Shown: positions 38,001 to 46,700 of the stretch, piece by piece
Layout of the letters: every line of letters begins with the position of its first letter
Position numbering within the stretch: position 1 is the stretch's first letter
Source of the DNA: Owenia fusiformis
Taxonomy: Eukaryota > Annelida > Polychaeta > Sabellida > Oweniidae
Length of the DNA stretch: 64,000 bases
NCBI GenBank assembly: GCA_903813345.2
Contig: CAIIXF020000007.1
Location: 5,277,730 to 5,341,729 of the forward strand
Direction: 5' to 3'
Translations under genes and position numbers: made by a program
Notes under the pieces: model-generated
What the model saw: only the letters and a program-made list of their open reading frames with translations
What the model was told of the DNA's origin: nothing
Databases searched by the model: none

Positions 38001-40095
38001 CCTTGAAAATTGCTGAATATGTTGAAGAGATGTTCATCTTAAACTAGAAGCAAAATTATTTGTATAAGGCGGGTACAAGTTGATATAAAATAATGAAATG
38101 TTCAGACTCACCAAAACTTCAGGATGTGTTTATAAGTACATCGCGAAATCAATGTCAAGGACGTTTGAGTTCACGAGATCCAAACGAGATATGCAAATTT
38201 TTTGAACTTTGACAACACATGACCACTTGATTACCTCGGCCTTCTTCATAAATATTTCCGCTCTATTTACTATAAATGAAGAAAATTAATCGGGATAATG
38301 ATAATAAATGACTAGATCTAATAAATTCCCGCACAAATGGAATTTATCAACACGCTTCCGTCCGCTCCACGTGTTATTTGTTTACAAATAGACTGACGTC
38401 ACTGGCTAAATCTCGTTTATCGTGAGAATTGGCATTGCCAAAATGGCTTGACCTAATCAATGGCTTCGCTACAAGAAGCGTCTGTACATTTTATGAATAT
38501 CTTCAGTAAGAGGACAATATACGAAAAAATAATATTGTAAGTACTTTACAAGGTAATCATTTTATCATTTAACAAACTTATTTGTAACATTTATTCAACA
38601 CCACATTTTACAATAGGTGACTTACAGTCTGAATATTTATTCAGACGAAGGATACAGTCTAGGGGTCACGCGGCTCCAGCCCCAACATTCCTTAGGACAA
38701 TAATGTCATGTTCATTTACATTGGGCTCATCCATTTCTGGAAATTAAAAACCTTGAAACCACACTTTGTGAAAATGTCTGACCAGCCTGCGTTATTGGGT
38801 ATTATCGACAGAACTGCTGAAGAAAGTTCAGACTGTCTTTTTGTTATGCTAGTCATGCCAAAATTTATTGAAAATGGCAAGATCATTGTGGACTGTTTTA
38901 GAAGCTGCCAAACAGACCAGATATTCAAAACAGAAACATGTAAATATTACAGACACCAAAATGTTATATCTCTCTTGATTGTATAAATATGTAGTAAAGC
39001 TGTGACTCTACTCTGGCCTCTACTGAAAAAACTATTCTGCACATCCCATTTGTTTCAACAATATATATTGTATTGTATACTTGTTTCTATAACAATTATG
39101 TAAACCAATTAGAGTACCTGAATTAGCAAACTTTATAACATGTCAGAGAAATAAAATCGCTCTTGAACATCGATGAAATCTAGGAACATGTTAATATGAC
39201 ACCTTTACCACGAGATTATATGTACCACAACATATCAATTTGTTCATTGCATGATATTTTATTATCTTAATACACAATATATATTGTTTTAATTTTCATC
39301 TTCATTCAAGGTTTCATGTCAAATGTAAAAAATAAGAAAAAGCACTTGATCTTTCCGCGGCAATGTGCATGCGCATGTAACGTACAATGCACATGTGCAC
39401 GAATGCACAAAAAGTTTAAAAATGGTGCGCACCAGGTCTGGAATTTCTTCACTTTAACTGCAAATTACACAACAAGTAGGACTTATTGTCACCATGAGTC
39501 ATGAAAAGGGCAAGTTACATTCAATTATCTTCTAAGTTACTTATTCCAGCGTGACTGCTGGAAGTTGGAAAACCACTTCACAAGACGGTATATTTGAATG
39601 TTCCATCAGCTGGCTTTTGAGCCAGTTGTGTTCAGTAAGATCCAATGATCGCACGACTGTAAGTCGTGGACCTTGATAATTGAGATCGTATGAATTCACA
39701 ACCAAGCGATTCAAAATCTGCCACACCCACTTTATTACCATTTGAAGATATTTCTTGGCGACATACACAATGTTTATTTCTATTCAGTATATTTTACAGT
39801 ACTTTATGTCCATGTTGCTGTTTTAAGACCCAGGTTTAAATTAACTCACAGAGTAAAGCTCCCTCAAATTTTAATTCGTTCCCGGCAAAAGTTCAAAAAA
39901 GACAACTCACTTTTCAAATATTTTTCTGATTAGCAGTAGAACTGCAGCTACGATGAACGGAACGTAAAGATCATGGAATTGTGGATAGTATATTCCATTG
40001 TCCTTGTTTTCCAATGATTTCCAAGTATGATTATTGGGTAACCAGAAACTTTCCGTCCAAAATGTATCCGCAAAACTTTTGTATATTGCAGCCAT
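10861..40095 (-). CDS. CERS: Ceramide synthase (CERS2-6 type: Hox-like plus TLC domain), ten-exon mRNA with an alternative penultimate exon
   Basis: Coding exons in transcript order: 40095-39911, 37652-37523, 29826-29720, 28703-28646, 28171-28121, 24449-24357, 23147-23019, 22654-22548, then either 20382-20226 or 15863-15707, then 11037-10861. The sum is 1194 nt and 397 aa; every junction is GT-AG and in phase. The enzyme N-acylates sphingoid bases with acyl-CoA in the ER membrane to make (dihydro)ceramide. Visible signs are an N-terminal sequon (NHT in LPNNHTW), a first membrane segment (about residues 43-60), a truncated homeobox (about 80-130, ending ERWFRYRR), and the Lag1p motif with HH at 216-217 and HD at 243-244. 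The tail is acidic and Ser-rich, starting KDDRSSSEGEQSEEEE, like the CK2-phosphorylated tails of vertebrate CERS2-6. The start codon lies in context TAAAAATGGCT. Which vertebrate paralogue it matches best is uncertain. Confidence 0.95.
12891..13432. repeat. Minisatellite of about 22 units, 18 or about 24 bp long (ATGGTTCAAATCAATGAAAA)
   Basis: About 22 imperfect copies of a unit centred on GGTTCAAATCAATGAAA lie in the intron between exons 9b and 10 of the ceramide synthase gene. Short units alternate with longer ones carrying GGTAA or CTGTTA spacers, and the middle part shows a two-unit higher-order period (ACGGTAA then ACTGTTA). Confidence 0.95.
14149..14339. mobile_element. MITE with CAGGCCCGTAGCCAG terminal inverted repeats
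   Basis: A 191-bp element with perfect 15-bp inverted ends CAGGCCCGTAGCCAG / CTGGCTACGGGCCTG. It contains C-rich and G-rich tracts but no coding capacity. CCCCTAC flanks both sides and may be the target duplication. A close relative lies at 32868-33064, and a deleted one at 32045-32124. Confidence 0.85.
15707..15863 (-). CDS. CERS: Ceramide synthase alternative exon 9b
   Basis: 157 nt, acceptor CAG at 15864-15866, donor GTGAAT at 15706-15701. It encodes the loop LIYTVGIESPMIIGMYNAMY, then LLMALQVLHVIWFYMICRMV and ends TGK. Length and both phases equal exon 9a. By my count, codons 1-24 share 5 of 24 residues with 9a and codons 25-52 share 22 of 28. Both copies are intact with good splice sites, so this is a functional exon duplicate, not a relic. 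Confidence 0.9.
16382..16530. repeat. Minisatellite, about 7 units of 20-22 bp (ATTAAGGAAATATGGCATCA)
   Basis: Direct repeats of a unit reading ATTAAGGAAATATGGCATCAC with point changes, in the intron between exons 9b and 9a of the ceramide synthase gene. The minus-strand frame through it spells a repetitive PYFLNVM peptide, which is a by-product. Confidence 0.9.
17385..17585. repeat. Dispersed repeat fragment (GTGGGTG family)
   Basis: Shares CTCATGTTCGAGTGGGTG-type and GACTGGGGAGAATACTG-type blocks with 37128-37320 and 58850-58985. Diverged copy, no coding capacity. Confidence 0.55.
20226..20382 (-). CDS. CERS: Ceramide synthase alternative exon 9a
   Basis: 157 nt, acceptor CAG at 20383-20385, donor GTGAG at 20225-20221. 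It encodes the loop ILHSTMFEGHVIVDMIPAYY followed by the last membrane segment ALLVTLQILHIIWFYMICRM and ends TGK. The loop resembles the vertebrate CERS5-like arrangement (a TTLFE-type sequence after FPFWILN, from my knowledge of that family). It is the exon nearer to exon 8. Confidence 0.92.
22548..22654 (-). CDS. CERS: Ceramide synthase exon 8 (end of Lag1p motif, splice hub)
   Basis: Encodes the AKVFNYLKYQKTCDALFV continuation of the Lag1p motif, a membrane segment and CIFPF. It ends with AA of a split Lys codon; either alternative exon 9 supplies the third base (A from the 20.2-kb copy, G from the 15.7-kb copy), giving Lys both ways. Confidence 0.93.
23019..23147 (-). CDS. CERS: Ceramide synthase exon 7 (Lag1p catalytic motif)
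   Basis: 129 nt, in-frame both ends. It encodes the core of the Lag1p motif: DFWEMVIHHVVT, then the GNMVRVGTLVL stretch and CCHDAVDYFME. The HH pair and the HD pair needed for activity in this family are both present, so the enzyme looks catalytically intact. Confidence 0.94.
23345..24105. mobile_element. Long foldback (inverted repeat) in a ceramide synthase intron
   Basis: The left arm (about 23345-23735) returns in inverse orientation at about 23760-24105. Examples are TGGTATCGATATGGAGAACT against AGTTCTCCATATTGATACCA, and TCTTTCCGAACCTTATTGGA against TCCAATGAGGTTCGGAAAGA. The arms are diverged, with small gaps. The element sits between exons 6 and 7, about 200 bp from exon 7 and 250 bp from exon 6. 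Confidence 0.75.
25646..25727. mobile_element. Short MITE with AAAGGCCCCATA ends
   Basis: An 82-bp hairpin element: AAAGGCCCCATA at the left and TATGGGGCCTTT at the right, perfectly complementary over 12 bp. No coding capacity; lies in a ceramide synthase intron. Confidence 0.7.
26897..26984. mobile_element. Short hairpin element with CTTGCTTCAAG ends
   Basis: CTTGCTTCAAGACTATGGAC at the left is matched in reverse by GTCCAGGATCTTGAAGCAAG at the right, with two small mismatches. The stem continues inward as CCCCC and TCTACTT. A partial relative occurs near 56110. Confidence 0.65.
29293..29404. repeat. Four-unit tandem repeat, 28 bp
   Basis: Four copies of a 28-bp unit starting TATTTCAATTATAATATTAT and ending AGTGCCTA; only the last copy has a change. 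The near-identity implies recent expansion. It is intronic, between exons 3 and 4 of the ceramide synthase gene. Confidence 0.95.
30951..31097. mobile_element. MITE with ATCAGGGATTTCA ends
   Basis: ATCAGGGATTTCATTA at the left is matched by TAGTGAAACCCCTGAT at the right in inverse orientation. The interior contains the inverted words ACAGGCGATTTTC and CGCCTGTTGT. About 147 bp, no coding capacity. Confidence 0.65.
31615..31975. repeat. Partly duplicated GGCGGAT-type MITE with G and C tracts
   Basis: The block GTGGGATTTGATGGGGCTCA through CACTGGCGGATTAGGGGGGG occurs at 31615 and again at 31718, a 103-bp step. The distal end carries AGATCCGCCCCCG, complementary to the GGCGGAT start. It looks like a short inverted-repeat element whose left end was duplicated. 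Confidence 0.6.
32045..32124. mobile_element. Internally deleted CAGGCCCGTAGCCAG MITE (80 bp)
   Basis: Ends CAGGCCCGTAGCCAG and CTGGCTATGGGCCTG match the 14149 and 32868 elements with one mismatch, but only about 50 bp of unrelated or rearranged sequence lies between. Confidence 0.75.
32868..33064. mobile_element. MITE with CAGGCCCGTAGCCAG terminal inverted repeats, second full copy
   Basis: A 197-bp element matching 14149-14339 along its length, including a shared internal 37-bp stretch that begins AAATTTCTTTCAAAATCATG. The 15-bp inverted ends are perfect. Flanks read TGTATC on the left and TATCCG on the right, a possible short target duplication. Confidence 0.88.
37128..37320. repeat. Dispersed repeat (GTGGGTGCAAAATTCTCATT family)
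   Basis: Shares GTGCAAAATTCTCATT, GGTGCAAATGGATTTTCAGG and GCGCCCACTTGCTTTAATGC with a copy at 58850-58985, and more weakly with 17385-17585. An interspersed, non-coding family. Confidence 0.75.
37523..37652 (-). CDS. CERS: Ceramide synthase exon 2 (first part of Hox-like domain)
   Basis: 130 nt between TTGTTTCAG and GTACATG. It encodes VVAYPLGKWYNLREKGYR and then the first helices of the truncated homeobox (DTVLEAAYRQIGKHPSHKDL). The homeobox continues in exon 3 (29826-29720) with the recognition helix RTIERWFRYRR. Confidence 0.92.
37739..37862. mobile_element. MITE with GGAGCTCGGCCAGATTCATC ends
   Basis: The left end GGAGCTCGGCCAGATTCATC is perfectly complementary to the right end GATGAATCTGGCCGAGCTCC over 20 bp, enclosing about 80 bp. 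It lies 90 bp upstream of ceramide synthase exon 2 in intron 1. Confidence 0.8.
37891..37923. repeat. Short perfect hairpin
   Basis: AACAGACCGAATA and TATTCGGTCTGTT form a 13-bp stem around TAA. Function unknown; probably another inverted-repeat remnant. Confidence 0.6.
38190..38450. promoter_or_regulatory. Cluster of transcription-factor-like sites in ceramide synthase intron 1
   Basis: Within about 250 bp lie an octamer-like ATGCAAAT (about 38195), an E-box CACGTG (38368-38373), a forkhead-like TGTTTAC, a full palindromic CRE TGACGTCA (38394-38401) and the palindrome TTGGCATTGCCAA (about 38429). The stretch is less AT-rich and has more CpG than its surroundings. It could be an enhancer or a second promoter; no first exon is identified. 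Confidence 0.35.
39911..40095 (-). CDS. CERS: Ceramide synthase exon 1 (start codon, lumenal N-terminus, TM1)
   Basis: Encodes 61 residues plus two bases. It starts MAAIYKSFADTFWTESFWLP, carries the NHT glycosylation sequon at a place conserved in animal ceramide synthases, then a hydrophobic stretch VPFIVAAVLLLI. The donor GTGAGT follows GAAAA; the split codon AA|T gives Asn at the junction with exon 2. Confidence 0.92.
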
Positions 40096-40346
40096 TTTTA
40101 CATGTTGCTTCCCTACAGTCCGTAGGGCGCATATTGAAGCCTCATTTTCAAATTTTCACCCACATGTTTATTAGTCAAAATTTGCGCAAAAAGGGCCATA
40201 AATGACATATTCAAGTTATTATATAGTGATTATTATTCATATCTCGTTAAGAAACCAAAAACCTGATAAACGTAAATGATGATGGCTTGAATGTTGTAGG
40301 TAGTGACTATATTTTTAGTACTCCGAGATTTTGCGAGAATAACGTT
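40096..40346. promoter_or_regulatory. Bidirectional promoter between ceramide synthase and RPL27
   Basis: Only 251 bp separate the minus-strand ceramide synthase start codon (40095) from the plus-strand RPL27 start-site motif (40347). Both core promoters must fit here. No TATA box is placed for either gene, which fits housekeeping promoters. Confidence 0.7.
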
Positions 40347-40371
40347 CTTTTACTTCCGCCATACTTGCAAG
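40347..40371 (+). other. RPL27: RPL27 non-coding exon 1 with 5'-TOP motif
   Basis: CTTTTACTTCCGCC starts with C followed by a pyrimidine run, the 5'-terminal oligopyrimidine signature of ribosomal protein mRNAs that makes translation TOR-dependent. The exon ends ACTTGCAAG before GTATAT and joins the coding exon after CAG at 40703. The start site is inferred from the motif, not from transcript data. Confidence 0.7.
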
Positions 40372-40708
40372 GTATATTTATTGAAAAAAAATCCTTGAAA
40401 ATCGTAAAACATCTCGAAAGCTAATCAAACTTTCTCTTTACAGAATGTATTTACTGAAAGAAGAGGTATCAATACGATCTTTCAAGATGATTTCATGCCT
40501 ACGGATGTGCGAAACGCTTAGAAATAACCAGTTTTAGACAAGTCCTGCTCCATAAATATGAAAAATTGTACACACAGACTATTTTGCTTTTAATTTTTGC
40601 TAAGTTGAATTCATTACTGTTTCTATTCAAACAGTTATAATATAATGATCCACTTTCCAAACATTTACGTTATTTACATCAATTTATGAACATTGATTTT
40701 CAGCCACT

Positions 40709-43700
40709 ATGGGCAAGTTTATGAAGTCTGGGAAGGTTGTGTTGGTCCTTGGAGGACGATATGCTGGCCGCAAGGCAGTCATTGTGAAGGTAGGTAAGAC
40801 CTGACTATAATCTGGAAGCCAAAGAACTATCAATCAATTGCCGAGTCCATTCTATTTCTCCATGAGAAAAGTTACTTGAGTGAGAGCTCATCAATCAAAA
40901 ATAATCAATAAAAGACCGTAGTGCAGTATTGTATGCAGAACTACATTCATACTAAGGTTTAGTTTTTTATTTCGGAAACCAGTTCATATGGTTAAAATAA
41001 CGAAACGCTGTGATGTAACCACATATCTACTACCAGTATGTTCTATGTCATCTATCGGACTATGTTACATTGTGGAACTCGGCCAAACACGACACTGAAG
41101 GCAACATATCGATATTGATCTCAGCAGAATTTGTTGAAATTCGGATCATCCATTTTGCCAGTAACGTGTCTGATCACGTGTCAAGAGTCCATTTCACTGC
41201 TTCATTTCGTCAGTAGAACGGCAAAAATAAGAAATTGGGAGACCATTGTGCAAAAATATATGGAAAAGTATATTCATAATGTACATGAATGACATTTGTA
41301 TATCTTGGATTGCTTCTAGTTTGGCTTATAAAGTTTGTGGCCTCTTATATTTGGATGTGTCTCTGCCATGTTATTTTCAATAAGATTAACATGGCTGAAA
41401 TTCTTCAAATTACAAGACAGCACAGGCTTATTGCACAAAAAAACTAAAAAATCTGAAATACAGTGTGTCTCAAAAAAAAGTTACACTTACAAAAAGTTCA
41501 ATATCTTTCATGATTTTGACTTTTCCCCTAAAATATACTTAGATACCAAAAGACCAGTCTTTCTCGAATAAATCCACACCATCAGATTGAAAATCCGTCC
41601 ATGATTGGCTGTACAGGACAGATTTTATAGACGCATGTGAAATTTGATTTGCGCCAATTTCTCAGTGGTTGGACATGTGGTGACCAATTATTTTTTGGTG
41701 TGAATGCTGTGGGCAGTGATATCTTGATATGATCAATGATCCAGTTGTTTCTTTCCTGGATAGAAGTACAAGATTTCACTGTCGGAGTGTTCAATTTTGT
41801 TACGTATGATGGCAACAGGATGGTGCAAAGGCCTGTGGCAGATCGATCGTTTGGTAGAACTCTTTGGAAATCAGATGATAGCATTGAATTAAGTACCCGA
41901 TGGATTTGCCCCCAGGGTCATCCCAGTTTACACCCTTGATTTTTGAAGGGCCTCTGAAAGCACTTTACAGCATCAAAAACTGACCTAAATGAACTTCTGC
42001 AAAAATAATTGATGGAATCAGTGTGATATTACAATGCATATGCGCATGGGCAAGGGTACCTCAGATTTGCTTTGGAGAACATGTTGAGGGGACCGCATGT
42101 TTATGTGGATAGACCCAATGATCATGTAAGACAAATAGGAAAATTACAGAATGACTCAGTTAAAGGTCAAGCTTCTACTCAGAAGAAAGTTAAATGTTAA
42201 AGAAACTGTTCCTCTTTTGTCATTTGGTCCATCCAATCACTTAGAAGTTGGCGCAAGTCAGATTTTACCATGGAACACTAAAAGCTGAGCCAATCATGGA
42301 CAGATTTTGAATCTGATGGTGTCAAATTATTCGAGAAAGATTTGTCTTTTGGTATCTAAAGTATATTTTAGGGGAAAAGTCAAACTTATGAAAGATATTG
42401 AACTTTTTGTAAGTGTAACGTTTTCTTTGAGACACACTGTATACAAATGTCATTCATGTACATTATGAATATACTTTTCCATATATTATTGCACAATGGT
42501 CTCCCAATTTCTTATTTTTGCCGTTCTACTGACGAAATGAAGCAGTGAAATGGACTCTAGTTACTAGTTGATATCACGTGACTTGTGACATGTCACTCAA
42601 CCATGTCTTCAAAGAAAGATATTATTTATTAGAAAAATGGTTTTTGGACATCTGCTGCTGAATACTGAAGAAAATATTCCAAGATAGCGATGTCAAGTAT
42701 TGTAGGAAGGGCCACTGAAGCTACTGTCTATTTTAAATCAACTCTATTCAAGATGTTACACTAGGAAACTTATTGATTTTATGAATCATAAAGACCTGAA
42801 ATGATGCATTGAAATAAGTAAATTAAAAATCTACACATAAAGTGGTGAAAAACAACGAACTTAAAGTTGAAAGATTGCAACGTTCGCTACTTTGTTCAAT
42901 TCCGAAGTCTCCAAGGTGCTACAAATGGGAAATTATTTAGATTTAGATTTTATAACCTCCGAATACTGCCTTCATTGTCGTGTTTAGCTGATTTTCACAA
43001 TGTAACATAGTCTGATAGATGACATAGAACATACTGGTAAGTAGAAACATGGTTACACCACAACATTTAGTTATTTTAACCATATGAACTGGTTTCCGAA
43101 ATAAAAAACTAGACCTTATACATGTAAACTGATGGCATATCTTGTATTCTTTGTGATTTGTTTAATAAACTGTATTTTAGAACTTCTCTGACATGTTATT
43201 TTCAAAAATATGAACGCTGCTGAAACTCCCAAAAATAACCTGCAAGCAAATTTCTCGCACTATGCAAAATAAATAGATAAATCTGATATTTTCAAATTTA
43301 TCCATTAGTTCAATATGTTTACTCAAATTATCTGCCTAGGATAAGGTAGTTCTGCCCTTTCAAGAAAATTAAAAATGACTTGTTTTTATTTTAAAATATA
43401 TCAACATTGATATCCACATGTGTCCAGTTAACTGGTCTACATTGTGGCTCTGTCTGTGTGGCATATGGGAGCTGAATGTTCTTCACAGAACTTGAGGTGA
43501 ATTCCCTTTCCACAATGTTGAAGATCAACTTTGTCCCCGATTTTAGGATTGGTGAGGGCATTACCTTGTATATTCCATAACCTTCCTATAGTCACTCTGT
43601 GGCAATTACTAGGGAGATAAGCCATGCAAGGTACAAAATATTTTGGATCAATTTATTTTTCTCCAAACATTTCTTTTGATTAATACTAATTTTGAAAGAA

Positions 43701-46700
43701 TCCATTCAGAATAGTTTTCCAAAGATATGAGCCTCATGTTATTTCCAGGTTCAATTTTTTCACATTTTACTGAATCTTAAAGAGGCACTATGCCAGTGGA
43801 TAGCACAATCAAGACCCCTCTGGACTTTTTTGCATATTGAGTTTCACCACATATATACCCATCTACTTACCAAAGAAGAAGTCCCAAATCCCCCTCTTTC
43901 AGTGTTAATTTTGCGATTGTGCTGGCTGATCTAATTATTTTCGAAGAAATTAATTCAATCTGAAGTTTGAATATACCGGGAAAGTCCATAACTCCTGTTA
44001 TTTGATTGGTTGTTGAATTTGTTTATCATAAACATGCATTTTTTGGTGAGGCATGCACCTCTCTTAGTGGGCAAGTGGGTGGGCTGGGCATCTTCATCAA
44101 AATTCCAAGAAAACTGCTTACCCATTCAACATGATTTTACAGATGCAAGAGCAGACCAGTGTCAAGATCTGATTAGGTTTCTTGCAAAATGTAAATTACC
44201 TTGTGTTTTGATTAAAAGGTTGATATTTTGCATCATTTGAGTTATTACTCCTCACCCTATGCAGACAGAGCCTGTGGGAACTATTGGGTGCGGAGCAAAT
44301 GAGCGGAGGGTGTGGAGCTAACGGTCATTTTTGAATTTAAATTTGGGATATTTCTGAAACTAAGCCGTTTTGGGACTTTAAATATACCAAGATATGTGTA
44401 TTTGACACCAAATATCAATACAATTGTGAAAATAGTAGCGCAATTCATTCTATAGCGACGCAGTATGCCTTAAACCTTTCTCAGACCTATATCTTTTGAA
44501 ATTATCCTTTTTATACTGAGTCCCCAGCATTCATAAAAAATGATGTTCAAGGTACACTCTCTATACAAATTATTTTTGCATCTTGGAAGCCAGGCAGTAT
44601 CTGTGTGATTTTATAAAAATTCGGAAATGTTTTTCAGATATGAGCCCCCTCTAAATATTGGGTGCGAAGCAGCTCCATAAACGTACCTCCGCACCCAATA
44701 TTTAGAGGGGGCTCATATCTGAAGAACATTTCCAAATCCTTATAAACTCACACAGATACTGCCTGGCTTCCAAGATGCAAAAATAATTTGCATGGGTAGT
44801 GAATCTTGAACACCATTTTTTATGAATGCTTGGGACGCAGTATTAAAAGGATAGTCTCAAAATATATAGGTCTGGGAAATGTTTAAGGCATACTGCGTCG
44901 CTATAAAATGAATTGCACTACTATTTTCACAATTTTATTGATATTTGGTGTCAAATACACATATCTTCGTATATTTGAAGTCCCAAAACGGCTTAGTTTC
45001 AGAAATATCCTAATTTTAAATTCAAAAATGACCGTTAGCTCCGCACCCTCCGCTCATTTGCGCCGCACCCAATATTTCCCACAGGCTCTGTCTGCATAGG
45101 GTGCTCCTGTTACTTACAGATGAGTATTCGTTGCCAGTAAAAATATACTGGTAATTGATTCCCCTGAGCATGCATTATACAGTATCACTCTCCAAAGGAT
45201 CTATGAAATACACTCTCCAATCTTTAGGATAAAGTCATCATTCTGTTTTAATGTAAGTCATGTTCTGCAGAATGATGTACCAATACCAGAATGTGTACAT
45301 TTTGAAAATACAATATTGTAAGTAAAATATATCAACATTGATATCCACATGTGTCCAGTTAACTGGTCTACATTGTGGCTCTGTCTGTGTGGCATATGGG
45401 AGCTGAATGTTCTTTATTGAACTTGAGGTGAATTCCCTTTCCACAATGTTGAAGATCAACTTTGTCCCCGATTTTAGGATTGGTGAGGGCATTACCTTGT
45501 ATATTCCATAACCTTCCTATAGTCACTCTGTGGCAATGATTAGGGAGATAAGCCATGCAAGGTACAAAATATTTTGGATCAATTGATTTTTCTCCAAATA
45601 TTTCTTGTGATTGCATACTAATTTTGAAAGAATCCATTCAGAATAGTTTTCCAAAGATATGAGCCTCATGTTATTTCCAGGTTCAATATTTTCACATTTT
45701 ACTGAATCTGAAAGAGGCACTATGCCAGTGGATAGCACAATCAAGACCCCTCTGGACTTTTTTGCGTATTGAGTTTCACCACATATATACCTATATACTT
45801 ACCAAAGAAGTCCCAAATCCCCCCTCTTTCAGTGTTAATTTGGCGATTGTGCTGGCTTATCTAATTATTTTCGAAGAAATTAATTCTATCTGAAGTTTGA
45901 ATATACACTGTACGGGAAAGTCCATAACTCCTGTTGATTGGTCGTTGAATTTGTTTATCATAAACATGCATTTTTTGGTGAGGCATACATCTCTCTTGGT
46001 TGGCAAGTGGGTGGGCTGGGCATCGCAAAATCTTCATCAAAATTCCAAGAAAACTGCTTACCCATTCGACATGATTTTACAGATGCAAGAGCAGACCAGT
46101 GTCAAGATCTGATTAGGTTTCTAGGAAAATGTAAATTACCCTATGTTTTGATTGAAAGGTTGATATTTTGCATATTTTTACTCCTATAACTTACAGATGA
46201 GTATTCGTTGTCAGTAAAAATACACTAGTAATTGATTCCCTTGAGCATGCATAATACAGTATCACCCTCCAAAGGATCTATGAAATACACTCTCCATTCT
46301 TTAGGATAAAGTCATCATGTTATTATCTTCTGTTTTAATATAAGCCGTGTTCTGCAGAATGATGTTACCAATACCAGAATGTGTACATTTTGAAAATACA
46401 ATATTTGAATTTGTAAAATATATCAACATTGATATCCACATGTGTCCAGTTAACTGGTCTACATTGTGGCTCTGTCTGTGTGGCATATGGGAGCCGAATG
46501 TTCTTTATGGAACTTGAGGTGAATTCCCTTTCCACAATGTTGTAGATCAACCTTGTCCCCGATTTTAGGATTGGTGAGGGCATTACCTTGTATATTCCAT
46601 AACCTTCCTATAGTCACTCTGTGGCAATGATTAGGGAGATAAGCCATGCAAGGTACAAAATATTTTGGATCAATTGATTTTTCTCCAAACATTTCTTGTG

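Noticed and set aside
41582-41939. Overlapping 100- and 67-codon ORFs in the centre of the 2.2-kb inverted repeat
   Set aside because: They overlap on opposite strands and match no transposase or other family that I know; kept only as part of the element description.
45368-45637. Resemblance of the repeat ORF ([18 protein letters not shown]) to MIR-type beta-trefoil segments
   Set aside because: The similarity is limited to a GDKV-x-L-x-x-x-x-x-G-x-x-L pattern of a few residues, too weak to name a domain.
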